Notes: generated by a model not told the origin, from the letters alone. Positions 1 through 7,330 are shown, numbered from the stretch's first letter. The stretch is DNA of 23,969 bases from a virus (IMGVR_UViG_3300001472_000161:1-23969), one strand, 5' to 3'. Program-made: numbers and translations.

Positions 1-479
1 ATGCCTCTGCTAGATAGATAGCTCAACATGTTGTCTATACTTTTCTGTTCTGTGTCTGATAATATTCCTGTTGTATATTTTTCTAACCATGTGTCCAACG
101 GCTTAGTATTGTTTGGCAAATTCTTTCTGTTGAATGTTATAAACTTTTTCTTTTCATACTTAATATCCCTCTCCTCCTCACGCATGGCCTCTATTGCCAA
201 CTTACGTATGGTATCTTCAGGTATTCCGATGTAGCTCATGAACTGCCTCATCTTGTAGTTCAGTTTGCGTCCGATCACGTAACTTGCCTTGAAGCCACAA
301 TTGAAACAATGGTAACTCACAGTGCCGTCAGCACTAGTCATCAGTCCGCCACGTTTCTTTTTATCCGCAGTCTCTCCGTTGTGTACACAACAGGGTGCAT
401 TGAAACTTATCCAACCACTTGGAGTTTTTTTTCTACCCGCAGGCAGACTTGTCAGAATTGTATTCTGGATCAGGTTCAT
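1..479 (-). CDS. 61: DNA primase, T4 gp61-like (partial, N-terminal part)
   Basis: The gene runs off the left edge; about 159 N-terminal residues are visible. It matches the zinc-binding start of T4-type primases, which lay down RNA primers for lagging-strand synthesis with the gp41 helicase. Residues 18-34 hold an Lys-Thr-Pro-Ser-Gly-Trp segment followed by C30, C31 and H33, and the second half of the ribbon is YHCFNCGF with C58 and C61. The catalytic TOPRIM region lies beyond the window. The ATG at 479-477 comes 10 nt after the stop of the structural-type gene upstream, so the two may share a transcript. No good ribosome binding site is seen. The family call rests on the zinc motif and the T4-like context. 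Confidence 0.8.
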   Translation of the reverse strand, partial: MNLIQNTILTSLPAGRKKTPSGWISFNAPCCVHNGETADKKKRGGLMTSADGTVSYHCFNCGFKASYVIGRKLNYKMRQFMSYIGIPEDTIRKLAIEAMREEERDIKYEKKKFITFNRKNLPNNTKPLDTWLEKYTTGILSDTEQKSIDNMLSYLSSRG

Positions 480-489
480 AAACTATATT

Positions 490-1293
490 TTACTGTCTAT
501 ATAGGATTTTGTCAATCACGCCAGTGTCATCTGCGTCATTTCCCCAACTGAACCTCACACTATGGTAAACTCCTGTGAAGTTGAAATTGGTAACTGTGGT
601 CGAACTAGAAAACGTGTTAGCAGGTGATCCTGCATCGTCCATGGTAATATCAAAATAATCGCTGTTGCTAGGTGACGCACTCATGGTGCCTTGGACTCTC
701 AAAGTACCTGAGAAGTTTTTGGTGTAGACAGCAATGGTGTGCAGGCCCTTGTTGTTGTTGATACCTGGTCTTGCATCTATAGAACCAGAGGTGTATGTCA
801 ATGGTCCTCCTGATGCTGTAAAGGTTGATACATTTGTACTTGCTAAGAATTCTGGATAAGCACCGTCTAGCAATTCTATTGTACCAGCGGCCGCATATCC
901 TGTGTCAGCATATGTGATTTCTCTGCTACCATCTGATTTGACTTCACGAACTGCGAAGTTGTAGAACTTTGCATCTAGCGGTAACAGGTCACCTTCTGTG
1001 ATCGTACAACTAGCATCTCCCTTTGTACTCACGGTTGAACCGTCATCTAAAATGGTCAATGTCTTTGTAAGAACCGCTTTTTTGCTCTCAGAATCGATCA
1101 CATTTAGCTCATAGGTTTTGGATGTGATATCCTGCGCCTTCTGATCTTCGTTTTTGAACGTGAATGAGACTGGGTTTGATACCCCTCTGTGTAGTGTTAG
1201 ACGTCTATCGTACACTTCTGAATTCCTCCCGTGATAACCACTTACGTAGGCTATTACCAACTGTGATAGTAAATACCTTGAAACTGTTTGCAT
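490..1293 (-). CDS. Putative virion structural protein with baseplate-upper-protein-like N-terminus
   Basis: A 267-residue protein with no signal peptide or membrane segment. The N-terminal ~110 residues (Arg-Leu-Thr-Leu-His-Arg-Gly near 31-37, then a stretch describing additions to a background state with an Ile-Asp-Ser-Glu-Ser-Lys-Lys segment) have the look of BppU/DUF2479-type N-terminal domains of phage baseplate or fibre proteins. The C-terminal half is rich in Ser, Thr, Gly and Asn with alternating hydrophobics, as expected of a beta-sandwich. A TATAAATA late-promoter motif lies 17 nt upstream of the ATG, which supports late expression and a virion role. It sits oddly between replication genes and directly before the primase. 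The exact virion component is not identified. Confidence 0.6.
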   Translation of the reverse strand: MQTVSRYLLSQLVIAYVSGYHGRNSEVYDRRLTLHRGVSNPVSFTFKNEDQKAQDITSKTYELNVIDSESKKAVLTKTLTILDDGSTVSTKGDASCTITEGDLLPLDAKFYNFAVREVKSDGSREITYADTGYAAAGTIELLDGAYPEFLASTNVSTFTASGGPLTYTSGSIDARPGINNNKGLHTIAVYTKNFSGTLRVQGTMSASPSNSDYFDITMDDAGSPANTFSSSTTVTNFNFTGVYHSVRFSWGNDADDTGVIDKILYRQ

Positions 1294-1309
1294 AGTACAT
1301 ATTTAACAG

Positions 1310-1317
1310 TATTTATA
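1310..1317 (-). promoter_or_regulatory. T4-type late promoter (TATAAATA)
   Basis: A perfect TATAAATA octamer on the minus strand, the consensus recognised in T4-like phages by the gp55/gp33/gp45-directed host RNA polymerase. It ends 17 nt before the ATG at 1293 of the structural-type gene, leaving a leader of about 10 nt. It is the only exact copy I found in the window. Confidence 0.7.
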
Positions 1318-1325
1318 GATATAGA

Positions 1326-1700
1326 ATGAATGAAATTTTTAACACACTAAGAGACAAATTTCCTTTCCTAAGTCTAATCAGAAAGGGCGATTTGGAGTAT
1401 GTGGGCATAGTGCAGAATGAGGACACAAACGTTATCAGTTTCTATGACTATGGCAGGCTTATGTTACCGCGGGACAAGATGCAGTTTTTGAAGTGCGGTG
1501 AGACATGGTGGCACGAATCCAATCGTAAATTACCAATTAATATATTCCTTAAGGGCGACTTCAGATATTTTCGTTCTACTTTGATTACCTTAAATTCTAA
1601 AGACGTAGAAATTGTACATGGTCCTACAGTCAGACTGTCTGACATTTCTAAAAAAAGAGTAAAGAGAAGAACAATCCAACTAGTTAGAAAACCAGTTTAG
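1326..1700 (+). CDS. Conserved phage protein of unknown function (124 aa)
   Basis: A soluble, basic 124-residue protein with no signal peptide, membrane segment or metal motif. It has the look of a conserved small protein of T4-like marine phages. A Trp-Trp pair with an adjacent His (near residue 58) and the segment Lys-Leu-Pro-Ile-Asn-Ile-Phe-Leu-Lys-Gly are its most distinctive parts, and the C-terminal 20 residues are strongly basic (KKRVKRRTIQLVRKPV), which would suit nucleic-acid binding. It is a lone plus-strand gene within a minus-strand block. Its stop is 1 nt from the stop of the convergent small ORF. The function is not known to me. Confidence 0.7.
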   Translation: MNEIFNTLRDKFPFLSLIRKGDLEYVGIVQNEDTNVISFYDYGRLMLPRDKMQFLKCGETWWHESNRKLPINIFLKGDFRYFRSTLITLNSKDVEIVHGPTVRLSDISKKRVKRRTIQLVRKPV

Positions 1701-1719
1701 CCTACTTAATTTTAGTAGG
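1701..1719. terminator. Possible bidirectional stem-loop between convergent genes
   Basis: CCTACT (1701-1706) and AGTAGG (1714-1719) form a 6-bp stem with a 7-nt AT-rich loop exactly where the plus gene ending at 1700 and the minus ORF ending at 1702 meet. The stem is short and no clean U-tract follows on either strand, so termination is only plausible. Confidence 0.3.
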
Positions 1720-1869
1720 ATCAGTAATATTAATACCACAAACTTTCTCAACATATTTCGTCAACGGACTATTAGGTTGATAAGATTTAAGTTCTGATGT
1801 TAATGATGTATTGCGATTGGATGTCTTACGTTTTTTTGGAAGTTTTTTCTTACGTTTCTGATGGTGCAT
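1702..1869 (-). CDS. Small Lys-rich protein (55 aa), unknown
   Basis: A 55-residue ORF beginning ATG-CAC-CAT and overlapping the end of the DnaE-like gene by 20 nt in another frame; an upstream in-frame GTG at 1887 would give 61 residues. The N-terminus is strongly basic (QKRKKKLPKKRKTSNR), and the rest is soluble and ends NITDPTKIK. It fills the space between the DnaE-like stop and the convergent gene ending at 1700, a packing typical of real phage genes. No ribosome binding site is obvious. The basic start suggests nucleic-acid contact, but no function can be assigned. It might alternatively be a C-terminal extension of the DnaE-like protein reached by frameshifting. Confidence 0.45.
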   Translation of the reverse strand: MHHQKRKKKLPKKRKTSNRNTSLTSELKSYQPNSPLTKYVEKVCGINITDPTKIK

Positions 1870-2440
1870 CAAAACTATATTTAGCACTGCTGATCAAATT
1901 CATCTGTACCACTATGGCTTGTGCATATGCCACGGCGTGTGATTTCTTAAAAAAATATGATCCATCTGTTGGTTTAGTCCACACCTCTTTCATAATGTCA
2001 ATCCAATCCTTATACATTAATTGACGCTTTGCAGGACGTATGATTGCTAACACAGCCGCAAGTTGTTCTATGGTCTTTGGCTCCAATTTAGACACTATAT
2101 TAAAATGACCATTCAGGTGAAAAAGGTTCTTTACTATGCTTGGATCTTTAAGCATGTCCCAGTCCGGCTCTTGTATCATTAGTTCAACAAGTTCCTGCTC
2201 TGATTTTACATCTTTGTATATGTTCACGTTTAAACAGTCTATCTTGAAGTAACCTCTGTCCTCTGCATTTTTGTAATCTAGAGAAGCATGTCTGGTTACA
2301 GGATGTTCTGGAACAGCATGAAAGTAAACACCAGTCTTATGTTTCTCAGATTTACCATCTTTGATCATAGATGCTGGTGTGTGTTTAAATAATTTTAATG
2401 TGTTGTCTCGATCAAAAAAATCTATGTCTACGTCAGGCAT
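1850..2440 (-). CDS. Miniature DnaE-like (Pol III alpha, family C polymerase) protein, 196 aa
   Basis: Several short blocks match the conserved core of bacterial DNA polymerase III alpha in the correct order. PDVDIDF at 2-8 corresponds to the motif holding the first two catalytic Asp (E. coli D401, D403). KHKTGVYF at 33-40 resembles the KHAGG region. YFKIDCL at 64-70 corresponds to KFDFLG with the third Asp (D555), here D68. LFHLNG at 106-111 resembles VFQLES, ending an IRPA block at 134-137 like the YRPGP region. KKSHAVAYA at 165-173 corresponds to NKSHSAAYA. PHP, tau-binding, OB and beta-clamp regions are absent, as are about 100 residues between the first motifs and about 130 before KSHAVAYA. 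A full enzyme is near 1,160 residues. The start is ATG in a TAATG overlap with the gene upstream, behind an AAGGAA ribosome binding site. Polymerase activity is not implied. Confidence 0.75.
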   Translation of the reverse strand: MPDVDIDFFDRDNTLKLFKHTPASMIKDGKSEKHKTGVYFHAVPEHPVTRHASLDYKNAEDRGYFKIDCLNVNIYKDVKSEQELVELMIQEPDWDMLKDPSIVKNLFHLNGHFNIVSKLEPKTIEQLAAVLAIIRPAKRQLMYKDWIDIMKEVWTKPTDGSYFFKKSHAVAYAQAIVVQMNLISSAKYSFDAPSET

Positions 2441-2673
2441 TAGTGTATTCTTCCTTTTTCCTTTTTACTGTGTTCGATAAACTTTTGTTTTGATCCTGGT
2501 TGTAATAGTTCGGCAACTTCAAGCATTGCTTTGTAACCGTCACTTTGTTTTGTTTTTAAGTCCATTTTTGGTAAGATAATTTTCCCAATAGAACCGTCTT
2601 CCTTGATAGTAATTGCAATATCACCATCTTCGAATTCTAAATTATCTGCAATTTGTAGATCAATCTTAGACAA
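2440..2673 (-). CDS. Conserved phage protein of unknown function (77 aa), TTG start
   Basis: A small soluble acidic-to-basic protein whose central segment (ITIKEDGSIGKIILPKMD, near 22-39) predicts a beta-hairpin; the C-terminus is basic. The start is TTG at 2673-2671, chosen because a strong Shine-Dalgarno GGAGG (2684-2680, within AAAGGAGG) sits 6 nt upstream and no ATG lies nearby. It overlaps the stop of the zinc-finger gene upstream by 8 nt and is coupled by TAATG to the DnaE-like gene downstream, suggesting co-translation with it. No known family is recognised. Confidence 0.65.
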   Translation of the reverse strand: MSKIDLQIADNLEFEDGDIAITIKEDGSIGKIILPKMDLKTKQSDGYKAMLEVAELLQPGSKQKFIEHSKKEKGRIH

Positions 2674-3349
2674 TCTTTGCCTCCTTTGCCGTATCCTGTA
2701 CCAACATAAGATCTGCTGGGTAACTTTTTAATTTACTTGGCCAGAAACTTGGGTTTATAAATTTTTCTATCATTTGTAATTGTTCGTCGTTAAAAGATTT
2801 TAACATCCTTTTCCCTGCACTGCAACCTAACAACAGCCATGGACTTATCTTTCCTTGCTGAATGTGTTGCACTGCTCTGTTGGTGTTTACAAGTCTAAAG
2901 TAGTCCGACCACTGTGCATTTTGTTCGTTTGCCCAATCCATCATTGTTGCTATGCTTCTTTGTAGTGCGGCCTCTACTGGTTCTGATTTCAACGCTTCTA
3001 TTAGGTACGCCTCATATAGGTCATCCCTTGCCCAATGATCCAGTTTGATCTTTGACTGTAGAACATAATCGATGTACCTTTCAGGATACAATGGGTTGAT
3101 ATGCATAATAAATCTACCAAACTTTACGAATGCGTTGTAGTATGAGCTTTTTACAAAGTCATCATATGTCTTTGGTTTAGAATTGTGTTGGTGTATCTGA
3201 TAGAATCTTTGGAACACCATGAACGCATTCACAACCCATTTCTCATCACGTTGCAGGTATCTTCTTTTAGGTTCGCACAGATGTACTTGTAGTGTGCGTT
3301 CTTTGGCAAATTCCTTGCCACAGTATGTGCATCTATTTGTCGTAGCCAT
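2666..3349 (-). CDS. C2HC zinc-finger phage protein, function unknown (227 aa)
   Basis: The N-terminus carries a compact zinc finger: C7-x2-C10, then H23 and C25, in CTYCGKEFAKERTLQVHLC, followed by a basic KRRY. The remaining ~200 residues are helical, with many Tyr and Trp (YYNAFVKFGRFIMHINPLYPERYIDYVL), and have no signal peptide or enzymatic motif that I can name. Its shape resembles a protein conserved in marine T4-like phages beside replication genes. It overlaps the probable gp62 gene upstream by 17 nt, so it is translated from the same message. A role in DNA or RNA contact during replication or transcription is plausible from the zinc finger, but unproven. Confidence 0.65.
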   Translation of the reverse strand: MATTNRCTYCGKEFAKERTLQVHLCEPKRRYLQRDEKWVVNAFMVFQRFYQIHQHNSKPKTYDDFVKSSYYNAFVKFGRFIMHINPLYPERYIDYVLQSKIKLDHWARDDLYEAYLIEALKSEPVEAALQRSIATMMDWANEQNAQWSDYFRLVNTNRAVQHIQQGKISPWLLLGCSAGKRMLKSFNDEQLQMIEKFINPSFWPSKLKSYPADLMLVQDTAKEAKIV

Positions 3350-3785
3350 GTGCTTCTATTAGTTCCTCTAGTTCTCGATCTGTTATCACTTTATCTAATG
3401 TTTCTAGGTCACTTTCTTTCCACGTTGGATATATTTGTTGCAGTTTTTTGAGGCTCTTGTTTGGAACACGCTTCATTGGTTTCAGCCATGGGTGGAATTG
3501 TTGTGTCTCTGCTCCGCACATAGCAGTAAGTATCCATAATAGTTTTTTGTGTTTACCCAATGCGAAACAGTGCTTGTTCACACATTCGTTGATCATCTCT
3601 ACGTAATGTTCAACATAAAAAGGATCCTTAGATGAAACATTTGAAACATATCTCATCAGCATGTACGGTGAATACAACGATCTCTCTTTGTCATCTATTC
3701 TGTCAAAATAATCCTTGTTCCTAAAGTCAACGGCCTTCAGACCGTTTCTAAGATCAAAAAATTTTCTATTTTTTTCTGCTGGCAT
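3333..3785 (-). CDS. 62: Probable clamp-loader small subunit, gp62-like
   Basis: A 150-residue helical protein. Its N-terminal ~90 residues follow the pattern of the phage clamp-loader A subunit (T4 gp62): a FFDLRNGLKAVDF start, an acidic linker, then YSPYMLMRYVS near 40-50 and the EMINECVNKHC and GKHKKLLWIL segments. HPWLKP (98-103) resembles the Trp-Leu-Lys element after the collar helices. In T4 the subunit joins four gp44 ATPases to load the gp45 sliding clamp. gp44 and gp45 are not in this window, so the usual neighbourhood cannot confirm the call. It overlaps genes on both sides by 17-20 nt. The family match is by pattern only. Confidence 0.55.
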   Translation of the reverse strand: MPAEKNRKFFDLRNGLKAVDFRNKDYFDRIDDKERSLYSPYMLMRYVSNVSSKDPFYVEHYVEMINECVNKHCFALGKHKKLLWILTAMCGAETQQFHPWLKPMKRVPNKSLKKLQQIYPTWKESDLETLDKVITDRELEELIEAHGYDK

Positions 3786-3999
3786 ATTTTAATCCAAACA
3801 TTGTACATTCCTTTGCGTTTACAAATGTTAATTTTATTTTATTTTGCATGTGATTCATACCTGAAAGTTTACATTTATGTTTACGTATAAAATCAAAGAA
3901 ATCGTGCATCCAGTTTTCGTCCGTCCAAACAGCGATCTTGTTGCTGGTTATCATGACCGGGGCATCTATTGTTATTGTTTTCCTACCAGACTGAGCCAT
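3766..3999 (-). CDS. Small conserved phage protein, unknown (77 aa)
   Basis: A 77-residue basic protein. A longer open frame reaches back to 4047, but the ATG at 3999 is preferred because AGGTGG lies 4 nt before it and the longer version would intrude into the gene upstream. It still overlaps that gene by 17 nt. It contains a D-E-N-W-M-H segment and a Lys/His-rich centre (FIRKHKCKLSGMNHMQNK). Two Cys and several His do not form a clear zinc motif. The C-terminus is basic. I do not recognise the family. Its place between the 167-aa gene and probable gp62, with overlaps on both sides, puts it in the replication transcript. Confidence 0.55.
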   Translation of the reverse strand: MAQSGRKTITIDAPVMITSNKIAVWTDENWMHDFFDFIRKHKCKLSGMNHMQNKIKLTFVNAKECTMFGLKYASRKK

Positions 4000-4486
4000 A
4001 GTCCACCTGTTCGCACTGCCTGGAGATGTCCTTGACAAAGTAAGCACACATGGGTTTTGGTCCGTTGGTCAACGGCACAGCCAACATCTGTCCTGACTTA
4101 ATTTTAGGGAAGTACCATTTTACTTCCGTGTATATGTCTACCACATCTATTGGATAGAAATCTGGTTTGGGACTAGACAGCGGATTGAATGTAAATGCAT
4201 CAAACCCCCTATCGTTGAGACTTGTAATTGGTAACACGTGCATCTCTGATTGGCCTGCCTCTCCTATCAGCATCTTCCAATCAAGTGGCATCTTTATCTT
4301 GTATGGCCCGATCTCTAACACAGCCGCCGGGGCGTTGAAACTCTCTAAAAATATCAGAGGTATGTAAAAGAAATCTGGGTTTGCTGGATCCGAATTATCC
4401 AAAACTGCAAATCGCAATTTCTCATCCACCCATTCTGGAATCTTTTCTAGCGTGTATGTTCTGTTATCAAGTGTAAGGATTTTCAT
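3983..4486 (-). CDS. Conserved phage protein of unknown function (167 aa)
   Basis: A soluble 167-residue protein predicted mostly beta. It has a Tyr-Ile-Pro-Leu-Ile-Phe-Leu-Glu-Ser-Phe-Asn-Ala-Pro block near 41-53, a centre with LPITSLNDRGFDAFTFNPLS (about 85-104), and EVKWYFPKIKSGQMLAVPL near 126-144. No catalytic or metal motif is seen. It begins 20 nt inside the end of uvsW and ends 17 nt inside the next gene, so it belongs to the uvsW message. Its residue pattern looks like a conserved protein of marine T4-like phages, but I know no function for it. Confidence 0.65.
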   Translation of the reverse strand: MKILTLDNRTYTLEKIPEWVDEKLRFAVLDNSDPANPDFFYIPLIFLESFNAPAAVLEIGPYKIKMPLDWKMLIGEAGQSEMHVLPITSLNDRGFDAFTFNPLSSPKPDFYPIDVVDIYTEVKWYFPKIKSGQMLAVPLTNGPKPMCAYFVKDISRQCEQVDYGSVW

Positions 4487-5930
4487 AATTTATCTTTTCT
4501 ATATTATACGGGTAATTGGCCTCTTTGTAAAACTTTTTCCTTGCTCCAAGATGTCTTTTTGCAAACTTACAACTGCTGGTGATGTCCCATATTTGAACAC
4601 TGTCTTTGTCTTCTGCTTTCCTAATTCCACGTCCTATGCTCTGTATCACTCTCACAAACGACTTACCTGGCTCTATGAGAACAAGATTAAAAATCCTAGG
4701 AATATTAATACCAACAGCGGCAACTCCATATGTGGCAATGATAACTTTATTTGTTGCAGTAGATATTTCATCATATTGCTCCTTCCTATCTGTGTTTTTT
4801 GTTGATCCTGACACGAAGACCGCGCCATCGATTTGTTCTTCGAGTATCTCCCCTGCGGAAATCCTGTCCACAAGTATTAGTGTATTACCCGAACTTGATA
4901 TGTCTTTAATTGTGTTAGCCACCCATTTCATTCTGGTTTTGTCTGTGGTTAACCATTTTAGTTCTTCACTATATGTCTTGAACTGTGGATGATCCTGCGT
5001 TTGTAAAACGTTTACGTGGCAGTTTGCTAACACACCCTTGTCTTGTAGTTCACTGGCTCGTATTCTATTTGACACTTCACCGATGCTACATTTTAATCCC
5101 ATGAATTCGTAATCTGCTTTAGGCACTGTGCCTGTAAGACCCCAACGTATGCCACAATGGGCAAAAGGTCCCGTCAACAATCTTTTCAATACATCCGCCT
5201 TTGCCATGTGTACTTCGTCTATTATCACTGTGTTGATGCCTTGTATTGCTTCTAAAAAATCTGTCGTGTGTTCATCCTTGCTTTTCTTTTCTAACACATT
5301 CAATGACTGCCATGTTGCTATTGTGTTGAACCTTCCTAGTTCCTTACGGTCGCCGTAGTAAACACCAACGTCTAAATTACAAGCAATGAAATCCTCTTCC
5401 GTCTGAGTGACAAGGCTCTTGTTTGGAACTATTGTAAGCGTTCTTCCGTACGGTTCGACCAGTTGGCATAGTGCCGCAGTAATTATAGTCTTGCCTGCAC
5501 CAGTGGCGATCTCTTGTATGCTTTGTGGATGTTCAATAAATTTGTTTATGGTCTCCACTTGATAATCTCTTAACGTTATTGGTTGTCCCGCGGCAGGATG
5601 ATTCACAGGCCAGGTTATGTGTGATAGATAATCTTTATCTACTGCATTGAATTCAAAGTTGTGTTGTTGTCTTTTATCCACAACATCTATGTACACGCCG
5701 CCCTCGTCTAGTATGGGAATTATTTGGTCAACTAGATTAAGATAAGTCGTGCCGCCGAGACCAAAGAAACTTACCTTTCCATCCCATCTACCTAATTTTA
5801 CTGCTGGTAGATGTCTTGCGTATGGTATCTCGTATTTGAATTTGTTAGATAATTTTTTACGCCATTCGAGAGAAAGATTCTCGAATTTTACATTTACTTC
5901 ATCTTTTATTATTAGTTTACAACTGCTCAT
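4467..5930 (-). CDS. uvsW: UvsW-like SF2 DNA helicase
   Basis: A 487-residue superfamily 2 helicase. An N-terminal ~110 residues resembles the UvsW accessory domain, including PAVKLGRWDGKVSFF (42-56). RDYQ (121-124) precedes Walker A ATGAGKT (142-148), then the DEVH box at 238-241, motif III-like GLTGT (264-268) and motif VI QSIGRGIRK near 435-444. In T4, UvsW unwinds R-loops, regresses stalled forks, promotes branch migration and ends origin-dependent initiation. Its length is close to T4 UvsW (503 residues). It starts 1 nt after the stop of the HARP-like gene, so the two proteins are almost certainly made together. Confidence 0.93.
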   Translation of the reverse strand: MSSCKLIIKDEVNVKFENLSLEWRKKLSNKFKYEIPYARHLPAVKLGRWDGKVSFFGLGGTTYLNLVDQIIPILDEGGVYIDVVDKRQQHNFEFNAVDKDYLSHITWPVNHPAAGQPITLRDYQVETINKFIEHPQSIQEIATGAGKTIITAALCQLVEPYGRTLTIVPNKSLVTQTEEDFIACNLDVGVYYGDRKELGRFNTIATWQSLNVLEKKSKDEHTTDFLEAIQGINTVIIDEVHMAKADVLKRLLTGPFAHCGIRWGLTGTVPKADYEFMGLKCSIGEVSNRIRASELQDKGVLANCHVNVLQTQDHPQFKTYSEELKWLTTDKTRMKWVANTIKDISSSGNTLILVDRISAGEILEEQIDGAVFVSGSTKNTDRKEQYDEISTATNKVIIATYGVAAVGINIPRIFNLVLIEPGKSFVRVIQSIGRGIRKAEDKDSVQIWDITSSCKFAKRHLGARKKFYKEANYPYNIEKINYENPYT

Positions 5931-5931
5931 T

Positions 5932-7278
5932 CTAAAGTTTTATTATAATATGATCATGCCAATCCCAATTACTCGGTTGGTGATCACTATAATACAACTT
6001 TTTTGGAAGATTTTCAAGAAGTCTTTTTAGGTTATCTGTGCCTGTGGCATAATAACCACCACCAAGTGCTACCAACGATGCTTTTGGTTGAATTTTACTT
6101 TTGATTAGTGATCTTGGTATTCGATTCCTCACAAATATTATCTTGGTATTATCAGTTATCAGTTTGAACTGTTTACTCATTTGGTGTATTTCATACAGGT
6201 TTTCAAAGAACTCTTTGGATTTTTGATTGTCAAGCAAGTAAGTTCTTTCGCTGTTGAAACGCTCTAGATCCTTTTTGTAGATTGGTTCCTTCACATCAAA
6301 TCCCCAACTGCAATCATTCAATATGTCAATACCGTGCGCCTTGAAAGCATTTAACCATTCCCAAAAATTTTTCACATCGGCTTCCATGTGTATGTCACCA
6401 CTTACAGGCATTACCAATGGAAAGCAATTTAGTTCTACCAAACCTTTAACGACTTCATTTTTAGAAAAGGCTTTTGAATCTATCCACAATTTATGATATT
6501 TGTTGTGTGCTATCTTCTTTCCTATTTGCGTGTGTGCATCGACATCAATACCTTGCGTGGATATGTTTAGATTTTTTAAAGAATCAACCTGTTCCAATGC
6601 TGATTTATCTTTTAAATTTTCGTCCCAGTACTCTTGTAATGATTCCGGAGCATCACGTAAAATTATTTCTCCACCTATTAGATGTGCTGATGCTTGTCTG
6701 TGATTTATTATGTTATTTTTTATTTCTTCATAGTCTTTCAACAGGCTGTCATCTGTAAATTTGAAATCATATCTCGCCGCTATCAATGTGAGATAGTATG
6801 CTGTTACATCAGTGTGTAAGAACGTCCATTTCTTTGCCTCGCCATCATATTGACTGTACCCTGCTGGGAAGTCACGTGTATCTTTAAGACATCTTATTAA
6901 CTGTATGACTTTTTTGTTGTATGGAAATCTTAGTTCTATCTTGTCTATGTTGTCCTCGTCTGTGTATTTTTCAATGACTTTATCAAAACTTATTATCCTA
7001 AATTCCTCCTCATATTTTGGGTTATCAAGTAATGTCTTAATGTCCATTCCGTGTGCTTGGAACTTCGTAAGGTATCTTTTCAGTATTACCAGGGCTAAAC
7101 GTGCCTGCTTCTCAGTCCATGAATATTGTGCCTCTGCTAATGATTTCACCGTTTCATGATCCTTAGGATGAGGCTTTACTGTTGTATGTAGGGGAGTTGC
7201 CCACAAATAATCATTATATGCTAGTATTTTGAGTGCTTCGTTTATTGTTTTTGGTAAATCTGTGTGCATATTAGTCAT
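5932..7278 (-). CDS. Conserved phage protein with HARP-like segment, next to UvsW (448 aa)
   Basis: A 448-residue soluble protein with no Walker motif. Residues ~115-175 (FPYNKKVIQLIRCLK, then YDGEAKKWTF and a Thr-Asp-Val helix) follow the pattern of the HARP domain of SMARCAL1-type annealing helicases: Tyr, hydrophobic helix with K, YD-x3-K-x-WxF, then a helix. The C-terminal ~90 residues (TKIIFVRNRIPRSLIKSK, VALGGGYYATGTDNLKRLL) alternate strands and helices like a RecA-type lobe but show no nucleotide-binding motif. It is the first gene behind a strong sigma70-type promoter and lies 1 nt from uvsW. I infer a DNA-binding partner of UvsW; the HARP match is by eye and tentative. Confidence 0.6.
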   Translation of the reverse strand: MTNMHTDLPKTINEALKILAYNDYLWATPLHTTVKPHPKDHETVKSLAEAQYSWTEKQARLALVILKRYLTKFQAHGMDIKTLLDNPKYEEEFRIISFDKVIEKYTDEDNIDKIELRFPYNKKVIQLIRCLKDTRDFPAGYSQYDGEAKKWTFLHTDVTAYYLTLIAARYDFKFTDDSLLKDYEEIKNNIINHRQASAHLIGGEIILRDAPESLQEYWDENLKDKSALEQVDSLKNLNISTQGIDVDAHTQIGKKIAHNKYHKLWIDSKAFSKNEVVKGLVELNCFPLVMPVSGDIHMEADVKNFWEWLNAFKAHGIDILNDCSWGFDVKEPIYKKDLERFNSERTYLLDNQKSKEFFENLYEIHQMSKQFKLITDNTKIIFVRNRIPRSLIKSKIQPKASLVALGGGYYATGTDNLKRLLENLPKKLYYSDHQPSNWDWHDHIIIKL

Positions 7279-7302
7279 GGTATTTTAGATAATTATTAGT
7301 AT

Positions 7303-7330
7303 ATTATAACATAATTGGTAATACAGTCAA
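7303..7330 (-). promoter_or_regulatory. Strong sigma70-type promoter (HARP-like gene / uvsW block)
   Basis: On the minus strand TTGACT (7330-7325) and TATAAT (7308-7303) are 16 nt apart, close to ideal. The expected start would leave a leader of about 18 nt before the ATG at 7278. The promoter lies between the divergent SprT-like gene and the replication block, and its -35 box is just outside the ATG at 7333. It would suit early transcription by host polymerase. Confidence 0.6.

Noticed and set aside
4452-4805. Open frame on the plus strand opposite uvsW (117 codons)
   Set aside because: It is antisense to a well-supported helicase and its composition is not protein-like.
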